Positions 11,711-24,136 of a stretch of 64,000 nt of DNA are shown here, one piece after another. Made by a program: the position numbers and the translations under genes. Position 1 is the stretch's first letter. Every line of letters starts with the position of its first letter. This DNA comes from Wurfbainia villosa (Eukaryota > Streptophyta > Magnoliopsida > Zingiberales > Zingiberaceae): positions 94,337,137 to 94,401,136 of the forward strand of contig CM045988.1 in NCBI GenBank assembly GCA_025175895.1. The letters run 5' to 3'. The notes beneath the pieces are model-generated. The model worked only from the letters and a program-made list of their open reading frames with translations, was not told the origin of the DNA and ran no database searches.

Positions 11711-12604
11711 TGATGCTTATGATACCGAGAAAAACTAGCCCATGATTAGGCGCACAGTTGGCTGCACCGCATCATCTATTGTACTAGATGTCACGCATCT
11801 CGGCTCGACATTAAGTCAGATGCCCCGTGTCTCAGCTCGACACTAAGCCAAACGTCCCGCGTCTTGCCTCATTCATCTCACAGATACATTATCTTGGACA
11901 TGTGACTTCTCAACATAAATTATCTTATTTGGTCAAAACACGTGGTTGACATTTCATATTCAAGGGCCCACCGGACAATCCTCGTCAGCATCTCTCTTCG
12001 ACCAAGAAACAAACGCCCATATCGATTTTTAGAGAAATGTTCGCTGCATTAATGAGAAGTTGTCTCCTATCAACCACGCGACGTATATTAATTGCGGCTC
12101 ACGCGCCTGCAAGATTTATGAGGATAATGACCCTATTACTCCTTGAGCAGACGTACACATCTCTTGAAGTCATACTGTCTTTACCGACAGTACTATTTGA
12201 CAGAGGAATTTCTCTTCTATATATATAGACTCTCCAGAGGAGAAAAAGAGAAGTTCGCGCATTCTCCACTCCACTTGTCCATTCTTTTCGTCATTTTCCT
12301 GCTGATCCCTGCCTTGAGCGTCGGAGGGGCTCTGCCGAGATCCGTATCGGCGCCCTTAACCGTTCGTTGTTTCGCAGGACTTTTGATTCGGCTCGATCCA
12401 TCTCATTCGGCTCGGCTCACTGCCGTGACGACATCCCTGTTGTTCTCGCTCTCCCTCCGCGTCAGCCTTGCTCGTTCGAGTTATTGACCCTTGTCGTCTT
12501 CGCCATCGGAACACCTCATCATCCCGTCTCGACAAGCAACATAGAATATATAAATTCTCGTCATCCATATTTCAGTTTCATTCAAAGCGTTTGAAATTTT
12601 TTCA
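11711..12604 (+). repeat. 3' LTR of gypsy element 1
   Basis: It begins TGATGCTTATGATACC just after the purine-rich 'actcagggga', a plausible polypurine tract, and ends near 'gaaattttttca'. It carries a short 'ctatatatata' TATA-like run at about 12220 followed by 'gactctccagagg', likely the promoter and start of R. It lacks the SINE seen in the 5' LTR. Confidence 0.75.
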
Positions 12605-13230
12605 TCTAACCCGTTGAAATATTCCAACTTGACTTCTAATTTTCACAAATAACGGAGGCTCAAATTAAAAAACAAAAGTTAAAATTATACATTTTAAGGG
12701 AATTATCAGCGACGACGGGAGATAAAAAGTAAATTGCAACATAAAATCGAGACGGAACTGAAATTTTACGTTGGACTTAATTCAAAAGTGAACACGTCGT
12801 GAAAGGACTGAGCATCCCTCCGAGCAAGAACAATTCAATTGCGACAGACAAATCTGAGAACCATTCATCGTTTATTAATTAATTGTCCAGTCAACTCTCG
12901 GAACTCTTAGATCTAACTACTCCCACCTACTCAACGACAAAAACAAAAAAAAAAATCCAAATAAATAAAGAATTATACAAATCATAAAATTTTCTCCAAT
13001 AATAATTCAAAAAAATAAATCATGGGAAAACATGTTCTCGACTAAGCCGCTGTGGAACATCGATAAGAATTACTATTAGAAAAAAAAAAAGAAAGAAGGA
13101 AAGCCTTCTTTCAAGCATGTCTACCACCCTATGAGCTTCGCCTGGCGTGCCGCGGAGATGTTCAAGCCCTGATGATTTTCTTTTCTGCTCAGCAAGTAGC
13201 CGACAGACGAGCTCAGGAGGAAGGTCTTCA
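12605..13230. other. short intergenic stretch, likely promoter and leader of the first GT61 gene
   Basis: Only about 630 bp separate the retrotransposon LTR from the GT61 start codon. It is AT-rich with several A-runs (12945-13025). I could not fix a TATA box or transcription start. Confidence 0.4.
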
Positions 13231-15662
13231 ATGGTGATGGGAAGCCAAGCCAAGTTCTTGAGGAGCTTCAGCAGAGTTGAGCCTCTTAGTTTTGCCATCT
13301 TCGCTGGATGCTTCCTCATCTCCATGGCCCTCCTTGTGGTGTCTGCAGGCTATTTTGTCTCTTTTCCTTCGCGTGAGTTGCTCTTCCCCAAAACGTTTGT
13401 GTGTGTGTGTGTGTTTGATGTGGTCATAACTGGTTAAAATTTGAATCTCTCTTGTACTTCTTAACAGTGGGTTCCTGGTTGTCGACTCGTGCAGCTCCTC
13501 CTCTTCCCAGGGCACAAGTAAATGGTAAGCCCTAAAGTCGATAGATTTTCCATGAATCTATTTGTTGAAGAAGGAAGTTCCGGCGTGGTAAATCTAGGCA
13601 CCATGAATCTGGTTACTCATTGCACATTAGGCGAAATTTTCCAACCATGTGCCTATAGTTTAATTGATATTTGGTTTTCAACTTTTTCATGAAAAAGTCA
13701 AAGATGAACAGTTTGTTTTTATTTTCCACTTGCCTTGAGAAGCATAAATGATTAAGGCTATGAAAACGCCAAAGATATTACTCCCAAACAAACCGTAGAT
13801 GATCCATAGAATTAGGCGTAATTTGTTCAAAGATCATGGCGTGTTATATCGGCATAAATCTATGGTTTTCTTAGGGGCGATATCTTCAAACAGAGCCAAA
13901 TGAATTAGGTGAATTGGCACACGGATTTAGAAATTTTATGCTTTAGCTGGGCTAGCTACTACTAGTTACGGTGACAAGAAATAGAGAATCATCATAGCTG
14001 ATATGAACTCGAGATTATGTATTTATTTCTGTGAAAATGGTGAGTCCGGTGAGGTAATTAACTGGAAGATATTGAAAACGGACAAAGAAAATACAAATAT
14101 CATAGCTGAATTACTAGGATCGCTTCTTTCACTGTATTTTTGAATCTTGCCTTAATCCAAAATTTTAACACAGCTAGCTACGAGAACAATTTAGATGCAT
14201 ATCTCTTCAGTTCTCTTTGTTTCCCTTAGATTGAAGTATATCTCCCTCTGTCCTCACACTGCACATTGCAGAGGACAAAGGGAGGAAATATATCTGAAAC
14301 AGAGTAAATATAAACGCTTTAAAGAGATTATAATTCATTTCCTCCTTATGATCCATTGAGCCTGTACTACTCTAGGGGCTAAGTTAATTGATAATTAGGA
14401 TGAATTTTGTATCAAGAAGCTTATTTTAAGCATGCGGAGTCAAATTTGAGCACTTAATTTTGGTTGCAGATACAAACAACCAAAATGTGAACCTCAGCAG
14501 AAAGCCCTTGTGTGATACTTCCGACAGAAGAGCAGACATTTGTGACATGGAGGGTGATATCAGAATCCAAGCAAGCTCTTCCTCAATCTTCTTCGTCACT
14601 TCCTCAATTCGGAACACTACAGAACTACAGGAATCATGGAAAATTAAACCTCATCCTCGGAAGGGAGATCATGCCGCACTGTCTCGTGTCACTGAAATGT
14701 CAGTAGGTTACTTGAGCACCGAGGAAGACCTTCCAAAATGCGACATCAATAGCACAGTTCCAGCAATCATCTTCGCAACCGGTGGCTATATGGGGAACTT
14801 CTTCCACGAAGTCACAGATCTAATAATTCCCCTCTACATATCATCGCATAAGTTCAACGGAGAAGTTCAGTTCTTGATTAGTGAAATGCTGCCATGGTGG
14901 ATTACCAAGTATGAAATGTTACTAAAGAAGCTATCTCATTACGAAATTATCAACTTCAACAAGGATTCTATGGTTCGGTGCTATCCTCGGGTCGTCGTGG
15001 GCATTGCATTTCACAAGGATATGGGCATTGATCCTGCAAGATCTGGTGGCGTGACAATGTTCGACTTCGGGCGGTTCATCAGGAGCAGCTACTCATTGGA
15101 GAGGGACACTGCAATTCAGCTAGGGGCTGACCGCGATAAGCGACCTAGACTCCTAATTATTGCAAGAAGCAGGACAAGAAGATTCACTAATGTCCAAGAA
15201 ATTGCACGAATGGTCGATTGGGAGGGTTTCGAACCTGTTGTAGCAGAGATCAAGAAAAACCAAAGCTTGGCAGAGTTCGCACACATAGTGAACTCATGCG
15301 ATGCGATTCTAGGAGTGCATGGTGCAGGCCTTACTAATCTCATATTCCTCCCGACAAATGCAGTAGTGATCCAAGTTGTTCCATTGGGTGGGTTGGAAAC
15401 ATTTTGCTACACTGACTATGGAGTGCCTACTCTAGACATGAAGATGAAGTACTTGCAGTATAGCATAAGTGTCATGGAGAGCTCACTGGTCGACCGCTAT
15501 GGCATTACAGATCCCGTGGTCATAAATCCAAAATCTGTTCTGGCTCAGAAGGAAGGTTGGAAGAATTGGACTTCAATATACTTCTTCAATCAAGATGTGA
15601 AGCTTGACGTGGGGAGATTCAGTAGTTTTCTCATACATGCTCGTGAGCTTCTTCGTCAATAG
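13231..15662 (+). CDS. GT61 family glycosyltransferase (XAT/XYXT-like), copy 1
   Basis: Probable Golgi type II glycosyltransferase of family GT61 (DUF563); plant members add arabinose or xylose to xylan backbones. Three exons, 13231-13372, 13468-13524 and 14470-15662, join in frame to 463 aa with GT-AG introns of 95 and 945 bp. A membrane anchor spans about residues 19-43 after a basic N-terminus. The lumenal domain has PAIIFATGGYMGNFFHE, RPRLLIIARSRTRRFTN (about 291-307) and the family signature GVHGAGLTNL (about 348-357). The ATG at 13237 is an alternative start. Intron 1 contains a GT microsatellite (about 13395-13416). The coding region is intact and not GC-biased, unlike the second copy. 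The exact sugar donor cannot be told from sequence. Confidence 0.9.
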
Positions 15663-17454
15663 GCAAGACTTGATTCTGTTTAATTTGGAGGTTATCTTTT
15701 ATATTGCCAATTGTTTCGCTGCCGGGCCTCATCTTTTTGCCAACGAGCGAGGTTGTTCGGACTGATGGAACTTGCAGATGCATAAAAAAAAAGGGACTGC
15801 GTGTTGTTTAATTCTTTTGGTTCATTCATGGAAGCATTGTAACATGCCAATGGACCTCATCATCAGGGAATCAGGTCATGATTTCTGAAGAATGTAGTTT
15901 TGAATTGATAAAATTAAATCTCATCGAAAGGAACTTGAGATTTTTTTTTATTTTTAATGATTATATCAAAAGAAAGGAAAGGGGAAAATTATAGAATAGT
16001 TAAAAAGAGAGAGAGAGGAAGAGATATTATTAAATAAATAAAATATATATTTCATTAGTTCCACATTGAAAATTTAAAGATTTAATAGTTGATTTATATA
16101 ATTTTATAAGTATATGTAATATGAACAAATACACGAAGAGAAATTTACTTTTCATATGTGGATGTATGTACAGGAGGAGGAATAAAATATAATTGTTATT
16201 GTTATTGTATCGTAGGAATGTACCCCTAGTCATTTAAGAACACATGAGACACGGCACCCTTCTCATTCCGGCGCTTCTACTTGACGTGCAAAAGAAATTG
16301 TTGGGTCGGCACGTTAATTAGGAGGAAGTGGCACGTGCCGTTACGCGCCAAATAGAACTATGAAGAACTCTTTCACCCTATAAGTAAGGTCACTTTCAGA
16401 ATTTATAGCGTAGTGCTTAAAATATTTTAATTTGATATCTCGTTGAATTTAATATATGCATCCAGATAATTAAATTGAATTAATGGAGTTATTTAATTAA
16501 ATTAAGTAAGTATTAGGTCGAACTAGACTATTACATTCCTCGAACTAATTAATTAAGGTGCCTATATATATATATATATATATAAGAAGGAAACGTTACT
16601 AAACTAAATAAAGTGCTTGCTAGAGAATTCAGTAAAGACGTACATACTTGATTTGATAGTTGAACACTTGCTCGATTATAAAATGAAACCATATAATCAA
16701 ATAAAATGAAGGCGTTGGCTGAAATTAAATGGCGATGCATGTAAAATAAAATAAATTGCTTTAAAATATGCGTATAATAGGTGCTATAGGATTTTTTTTT
16801 TCATCATATCTAGAATGAAAAAAAAAATCACCATAATTTTGTCATACACACACACATGTACACATATGACAAGGGGCAAGTTGATATGCAACCTAGGAAT
16901 GGCCCTATCAATCCGAGCGATAGCACAACAACTATTTATTTAATTTTGGAGGCCAAGTGCATAAAAGAAAGTGGTCCAATCTCTTTTAAGCACAATAATA
17001 CCTATTAACTTAGTTTTTTTAGTTAGTATTTTGTGGATATAGAATGTGTTTAGGACTAAAAAGAATATAATGTGTATTAAATTTATTGTTGTGTATGAAT
17101 TCGCCCTCCATCTCATCCATCACACATGATGATTAATAGTAGAATATAATGTTATAACTTTAACTAGAGTAGAATGAAATAAAATTTCAAACAAACACGA
17201 TTTGAGCCATTTAAATGATCTAATCAGCCCAGATGAACTTAGACGGGTGTAACCTAAGCGACACAGCGACTAAAATATATGAACTGTCTTTTGGTGGATT
17301 CATTGGCTCAATATGGCTAACACTCAGGCCCTTCTCCTATCATTTGATAACTGCAATCATTCCTCTGTTTCAATTATCTACAACCTTGAAAATTAGGACT
17401 GACATGGCAGGCAGGAATGGATCTTCAACTAGATATTTATAGACGTGGAGAATC
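15663..17454. other. intergenic, nothing recognised beyond simple repeats
   Basis: It starts with the 3' flank of the first GT61 gene. A (TA)n run lies at about 16563-16583 and A/T-rich text fills the rest. No gene structure is supported. Confidence 0.5.
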
Positions 17455-17800
17455 TAAACAGTGGAAAAAAGGAAGGAGGCCAATGAGACTCAAGAGGGAC
17501 AGGAGAAGTCGAGAGCAACAAAAATCGGGAGGTGAAGACATCAAGAGAGAGGGAGAAGTTAGGAGCTTTGACACTTAAGAGTCGGGAGCAAAGGAATTAG
17601 GAGCTTGAATACTCGAAAATTAGAGAATGGAATGAGTCAAGAGTTCGACCATCGAAAAGTTAAGAGTTGAAGAAGTCGGAAGCTTGACAATTCGAAAAGT
17701 CAAAAGTTGAAGGAGTTGAAAATTTGGCAACTCATAAATATCGAGAGTCGAAGGAGTTGAAAATATAAGAATAGAAAATTTATGATTCATGAGCATGAAG
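17455..17800 (+). repeat. degenerate minisatellite
   Basis: Purine-rich text repeats variants of 'gaagtcgggagcttgacaat' and 'gagtcgaaggagttgaaaat' at irregular spacing of roughly 30-50 bp. The copies are too diverged for me to fix a unit length. Confidence 0.5.
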
Positions 17801-20540
17801 AATCGAGAATCCGAGGACTAATAAGGGGATTCCTCTCAATAGGTATCACATCTTACTCTACAATCTCTCTCAATGATAACTTTTAAATACATTATACATG
17901 GTAGGTCAAATGGAGATTTTCTGAGACGATTGCCTCTTAACAATCCATCAAAATGGACTAGGAAAGATAATTCCAATCCATAAAAAGTCTCAAAGGTATT
18001 ATATAAAGATAGATCGAGATAAAAAAAAAAGATATATTATATTTTCACTGTACTAACTATATTTTGCATTCTACTTTTTTTTTACCCGACTTAAATATCG
18101 GAGGGAGGGATATATGTGAAATACCGATGCTTTTTGATCTATGTTATATTTGACAAAATACTTTTACGATCAGATCGAACTCGCACTCAACGGAAAAGAA
18201 TCAAAAAGCTGATCGCATCATACCGCCATTCATCCCTGGTCCCCCGGAGCACAAACTCGATCACTGGAGTTCTGAATAAAGACAACTCAGTTAAAAAGTT
18301 TTGACAATGCATGCAGTTAACAATTCAACCTTAATGAACTTGCAAACTACCCTACAAGAGTTGGTATACTAAGCAAAGCTAGCCCTACCAGTTCTGGTCC
18401 CGAGTGAACATTTCAATGCTCTAAACCCTATGGAAAACAACAAATCTGTTGTCCAAGGGGGGTTAGTGGTAGGAGAGCGGAACAAGGAACAACACATTGT
18501 ACAGGGGGCTTATTTCAAGCAGGTATATCATTTCGATGCACAATCGAGACAAATTAAACTGATCTGACAGCTCCATGTTTGTATGCACAGGAAAACGAAG
18601 TGGACTATCAATTGCGTTTTTTCCACTTAAATACTTCGGGGGGAAAAAGGAAAAAAAAATAAATAAATGAAGGCCTCGACCTCGTCATGCGGAATACATG
18701 CCCATTTAAAATTTCATTCTACAAGTTTAATGGCACACTCACGGAGGCATACAATATAACTCGAATTGTACCCATTCGAACAACTGATTCATAAGGGACG
18801 ACAGATGGCATCACGTTTAATTGCCTTGCATGTCTCGATCCATAAAATAAGGCGAAAATTAAGTTAAACTGACATAACCCTAATGTTAATTTTCTTTAAG
18901 TGACAATTGAGCCACTTGTTCCAACGCTTGAATCATCGACTGTAGTTTTATGATGTTTAAACGTTTAGTCGCGAGGCTATGTATTTGACTAGCAATTAAG
19001 TTAATCTCTCTTTGTCATTTCTTTTATGCTAAAAGTCAATGAAAGCTTGTGTCTAGAAGTGGGCCAGCCAATTTGTTGATCTCTAGAGATGCTCGTTTTT
19101 ATAATCTATAGATTAACTACAGTGTCATTATGACTCGATCGACCGATCGTAGTTTAATTATTTTCAACGGAGTTGTTGGCGCAATTAATATAATTGAGGG
19201 CAAAACAGGTGGTGATTGGTGAATCTTCCTTCCGAGTTCCAGGAACTTATTAATTCCTTAAGGCTTTACAAATTAATAAGTTTCATCAACTGTATGTGAC
19301 CGTGTCAAAATATAATTTAATTGGATGACTGGTTCAACTATTTTGGTCCATCGTCTCAACTCGTGGTGGTTCGACTTGGAGATGCAGTCGAAGAGGGGGA
19401 AAAAAACAAGTCAATGATGGCGTAATCGATGAACTATTTTATGAACCCACATTTCTTCCTTTCATATCAGATAAGCAATTTCTGAGGTCAATGAGTATCC
19501 AAGTTGTATTAAAATAAATAAATAAATAATAATAATAAAAGATGGATAGCATCGGAGTGGTTTCAGTATCGGATATATATAAAATATGAAAAATATGAAT
19601 AAACATGGTGCTGGTAAAATCAGGAAGCATTCAGATAAGTTTAGATTATCGGAATTGGCAGCAATTGCACGTGGAAGAACAAGAGGTGGTAGATCCAAAT
19701 CCAAATCCTGACATACGATGGCGTCATCTCGATGAAACTTTATTCTTCTTTCTTTCTTTCTTTCTTTATTTATTTTTTTGCTAAATGAAGTTGATTCTAC
19801 TACGCAACTGCAGATGGAAGACGCATTCCATAAAGCGTGTTATAAAGCCTGAAACTTGCCATTTCAATTCTGCAACTGATACTAGTTACATCTCCCTCAC
19901 CAACTACATTAATATTATGCCATTATTATTATTATTATTTTATAATTCAAGTTATCAGATTTTTGGTCCATTTATTTATGAGATGTATCTGACTTATGGG
20001 TGCCATCTACTACTACTAGAGTAAATTAAGGAAATAACGATGAAATCAAAAGGTGATCTATGATTCAATCTAAATCTCTCCAATAAAGACTCACATTTGA
20101 AAATTAAAGGAGCTAATTAAATTTGAAATTCAATAATATCCAAAAAAAAAAGAGATCAAAGACAATATAATTATCATTCTCTCGTTTTAATCATCGTACG
20201 CACTAGGGCATTAATTTCATAGCATAAGAAAATCGAGCTTTAAAATGTCTGACATTATTTGCCAGGGAACCCTACAAATTAAAGGTAGCAATGGGTCACG
20301 TGGCTGCATCAGGCTCGTGTATTTTTTTTTTTTAAATGCTATGCTAATCTGACATTATCTCCGAAAGGTACATACCAGGTATGGCTTGATATGCCCTTAA
20401 GACTCCGCCTAGCACACGCCCGGTGATCGAGCACAACCTCCAACGTCCTTTAAGCTCTGCCGTGCGTGTAGGTGCAAGTCTATATCATGTCGACCTAGAC
20501 TTGCGAGTTTCTCGGTGCGCAACTCATGCAGTCAGAATAC
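17801..20540. other. intergenic, nothing recognised
   Basis: Non-coding; it includes a TTTC microsatellite (about 19746-19768) and an (AAT)n stretch near 19520-19540. A more GC-rich patch at 20390-20520 has no recognisable identity. Confidence 0.45.
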
Positions 20541-20960
20541 GTAATAATAAAGAATAGTATTTTCCAATCGAAGGAATTCGATCACGTTCTAATCGACATC
20601 GAAGTTCGATCGAATTACTGTGAGAATCGGTCACCATTACGGCCGTTGGTTGTTACAATCGTAATTGATTTTGATCGAAAACCGAGTGTGATTCGGTTGG
20701 AGTTAGAATTCGACTGAATTGTAGCTACGATCGATTCCAATTGCGGTTCAATCGGAATTTGATTAGAGTCAGAGTTCGATCGAATCGTGATCAAATTTTG
20801 ATTGAATCGCAATTAGAATCCAATCGAACTCCGATTCTGACCGGATTTTGATCGCGGTTGGATTCCAATTATGATCCAGTCAAAATTTGACCGTAATTTG
20901 ATCGAAATTTATCCATAATTTAATTAGATTTCAATTACGATCCGATCGAATTTCAATACC
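20541..20960. repeat. quasi-repetitive GATCGAATT-rich stretch
   Basis: Short words such as 'ttcgatcgaat', 'gattgaatcgcaatta' and 'ttgatcg' recur many times over 400 bp in both orientations with no fixed period. It looks like an old shuffled minisatellite. ORFs here are composition artefacts. Confidence 0.55.
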
Positions 20961-22200
20961 TATATATAATTTAAAATTTGGTCGTGGCCAACGTAATTTT
21001 TGACAGGCCATACTAAAGTACAACTAACATTGTGCTGTGCTGAACCACCAGGATGCATACATTCCAAGTGCCCACTGAAATCCGAAACTGCGTCCTAAGC
21101 TTCGACACGAGTCTGAGAAGTAGCCGACGAGAATAATAGCAAATACGGCGAACCATGATCATTCAATTATTAGGGGCTTATTGCGCTTTAAATTGCAGAT
21201 GATTCTGACATGACCCAACTCCCCGTGTTATTGCTGCATTTAAACAATCCTAAGACCGTTCGAATTGGCAGCAGTACTTATTTCTGATGTATTTCTCATT
21301 CCCGCAGCAGGAGCCAGTCGAATCAAATTGAAATGGGAAAGTATAATAACAAAATATGAAATTAAAAGTGAATGAGAAATTTAGAATGAAACTGTACTGA
21401 ATGAAAGAAAAATTTAAAAGTGAAACATTTTTTTATCTTCATTACATGTTTCATGTAGGAAGCAAACTTAGAATTTTATTTTTATTTTTCTTCATATTAT
21501 TTTCTGTCTGTGCTCGGAGAAGTTTTATTTTAATGCCTGAAATGAGGATCACTGGATCTGCCCTTTGGACCACTTGATCCAGTGTATCCATCCATTGCTC
21601 ACTGTTTTATGCTATACCATTCTCAGGTTTTACAGCGAATTTTGTTGCTCAATAATGGGATAAATTTTAAGATAGCAGTTTGGAAAAGAAGACGAACGAG
21701 TAAAATGATTTTTTATATATGCAATTGAATTTAGACTTCTACTTCCATGGTAACGACAAATTCAGAGAGAGTAGTTATTGTAGAAATAACTCTATTTATT
21801 TTTTCATTTTGATTTGGAAAGTTGGCATATGTTTGATGAGGGTTGGTACATTTCTGGCGCCCTACTCGAACGGAAACCGTGATTCCTGAAGCAGACTAGT
21901 CAATCTTTACCCCAGTACATATTATGAACCAATGTACGATTCTCGGATAAATTTCTTCTCGTTGAATTTTTTTCTCTGAAAACGAAACGAATTTGGGAAA
22001 GTGAGAAAGAAGTTTATATTTATGGACGCTGGACAAACCATACTTAAATGAAACCTCCTCCATTTGGCTTCTTTCAAAACAAGGGAAGAACAAGGTGGCA
22101 GAAGAGAGAGAAGGAGCATAAATCAAGCCGACTACTTTAGTCTTTAGTCTTTAGCCTTCAGCCTCTCGAGGAAGGAAGGACGAGCTTGCTCTTTTCGCTC
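20961..22200. other. intergenic upstream of the second GT61 gene
   Basis: No gene or repeat was recognised. The last few hundred bases probably hold the promoter of the gene starting at 22307. Confidence 0.45.
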
Positions 22201-22247
22201 CCAATATCTCTTCCCTTGGGGCAACGCATCAGGCTTCTCTTATATAT
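22201..22247 (+). promoter_or_regulatory. likely CCAAT and TATA boxes of the second GT61 gene
   Basis: CCAAT lies at 22201-22205 and TATATAT at 22241-22247, about 60 bp upstream of the ATG at 22307. Spacing is typical of a plant RNA polymerase II core promoter with a short leader. Inferred from position only. Confidence 0.5.
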
Positions 22248-22306
22248 TTTTTTCCCCAGCTGAAACTTGCAGCTTTAGCTTGGCCCGTGCCTTCCCCACT
22301 TTCAAG

Positions 22307-24136
22307 ATGGGGTACGACAAGGCTGTTGTCAAGAACTTGAGCAGGATCGAAGCAAGGAAGCTTGGCTTGGCCTTGCTTGTGGGCTGCTGCTTAGTGATGT
22401 TGAGCTACTTCATCTCCATGTCAGAGACGACTGGTGAGCTTCTCGATCGTTTCCATCCTTGTTCAAGCTACTACTTAATTCCTCTTCCTCTTCTCTCTGT
22501 TTTAAGACTTTTTAAGGTTTAATTGATGTGTTGCAACTCCCCTGTTCTTCCAGTTGACGGGCAGGCATCATTGACCGTCACGGTAGGCAGCAACGAAGAG
22601 GCGGAAGACAAAATTAGTCAATTGCAGCCTGGTAAAAAAATTCATTAGTTCTGAGCTTGTATAGATTTTGCAACATTGCAAGAATTAAGCACATGTAGCA
22701 GCATAGAATATCTTCTCTCGTGTTATCTTCAGCTTCATTGCGTTCTTTTAATCGCCCAGAAAAAGAAAAGAAGGCAGTGGAGGAGCCAAACGAAAGCTTT
22801 TCTACTGTTTCCCATTTAATTTTGAAGAACGATGACAGCGAATCGAGAAAACCAGGTAATTGGGCATTGAATTCGATCCAAAACTGTCAAAATTGAGCAT
22901 TACGTGACTAAATTTATGTTGATTGAAGATGAAATGGTTCCCCCTCCGAAGAAAGAACAGCCCCAAGCGATTGAGATGACGACGCCGCTGTTAACGGAGT
23001 CAATCTGCGACTTCTCCAACTTCAGAACAGAGTTTTGCGACCTGAAGGGCGACGTCAGAGTCCACGGCAAGAAGAAGGCCGCCTCCGCCGCCGTGGTGCT
23101 CTTGTCTCCCCAAAGCAAAGCCGAGGAGTACATGGTCGTCCCGTACGTCCGTAAACACATGGACAACATCGAGAAGGTCGCGGTGCGAACCGTTCAGGCG
23201 CCCCACGCGGCGCCGGCGTGCACCGCCAACAGCACCGTCCCCGCCATCGTCTTCGCCCTTGGTGGCTTCACCGGGAACTACTACCACGACTTCACCGACG
23301 TGCTCCTCCCCCTGTTCCTGACCGCGCACGAGTTCCACGGCGAGGTCCAATTCCTGATTACCAACATCCAGTTGTGGTGGCTCGGCAAGTACCGGCCAAT
23401 CTTCGAGAGGCTCACTCGGTACGAATTCGTTGACCTCGACAAGAGCGACGACGTGCACTGCCGTTCGCACGTCCTGGTTGACCTACGCTTCCACAACGAC
23501 CTCATCATCGACCGCGCGCGTGCGCCTAACGGCATCTCCATGCTCGACTTCAGCAGGTTCCTGCGCGAGGTGTACTCGCTCCCGCGGGAGCGCGCCGTCA
23601 GCCTGCGGACGCACCCAGAGCGGCGGCCGCGGCTCCTGCTGGTGGCGCGTAACGGCACGCGGCGGTTCACCAACATGCCGGAGATCGTGAAAGCGGCCGA
23701 GGCGATGGGCTTCGAGGTGGTGCGCGCGGACGCAGAGTTCGGGAATGTGGCCGGGTTCGTGAAGGTGGTGAATTCGTGCGATGTGATCATGGGCGTGCAC
23801 GGAGCAGGGCTCACCAACTTGGTGTTCCTGCCGGCGAACGCGGTGGTGATACAGATCGTGCCGTGCTGCGATTTGGAGGGGATGGCGGAGCACACATTCG
23901 CAGCGCCGGCTAAGGAGGCGGGGCTGCTCTACTTGCAGTACAGTATCAGCGTAGAGGAAAGCACGCTGCTGGAGTCGTATCCGAGGGATCACCCGGTGTT
24001 CTCTGACCCGAAGTCGATCCACCGGCAGGGATGGTTCAAGATGGGGAAGATCTACTTAGGGCGACAGAACGTGAAGCTCGACGTGGACAGGTTCAGGCCG
24101 GTCTTGATCCAAGCCATGGACCATCTCCGGCAATAG
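22307..24136 (+). CDS. GT61 family glycosyltransferase (XAT/XYXT-like), copy 2
   Basis: Second GT61 glycosyltransferase, same strand, starting about 6.6 kb after copy 1 ends. Four exons, 22307-22433, 22554-22631, 22760-22855 and 22929-24136, all with GT-AG borders, join in frame to 502 aa. A membrane anchor lies at about residues 19-37, then an acidic variable stem spread over small exons 2 and 3. The lumenal catalytic domain begins near residue 101: PAIVFALGGFTGNYYHDF, RPRLLLVARNGTRRFTN and MGVHGAGLTNLVFL (HGAGLTN from about residue 391). Exon 4 is very GC-rich, especially at third codon positions, which opens long false ORFs on the other strand. Probably a xylan arabinosyl- or xylosyltransferase in the Golgi; specificity unknown. 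Confidence 0.92.

Larger units (their letters stand above)
2190..12604 (+). mobile_element. decayed Tat-type Ty3/gypsy retrotransposon, with nested hAT and SINE
   Basis: Two related LTR copies (about 2190-3280 and 11711-12604) bound a region with a gypsy integrase fragment on the plus strand, a 53-bp tandem array and a long spliced ORF on the minus strand. Gag, protease, reverse transcriptase and RNase H are missing, so the element cannot move by itself. A hAT element (6476-10361) and a SINE (2603-2796) inserted later. Lineage is inferred from the antisense ORF and from the integrase's similarity to the second element (52627 onward), which shows the Tat-specific second RNase H. The LTRs differ at many positions, so the insertion is old. 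No convincing 5-bp target duplication was found. Confidence 0.8.

Noticed and set aside
2185..12609. 5-bp target duplication for gypsy element 1
   Set aside because: The flanks 'tagaa' and 'tctaa' match at only three of five positions, and the 5' edge of the LTR is uncertain.
23000..24022. Minus-strand ORFs of 156-204 aa
   Set aside because: Shadows of the GC-rich GT61 exon, in which stop codons are rare on the other strand.
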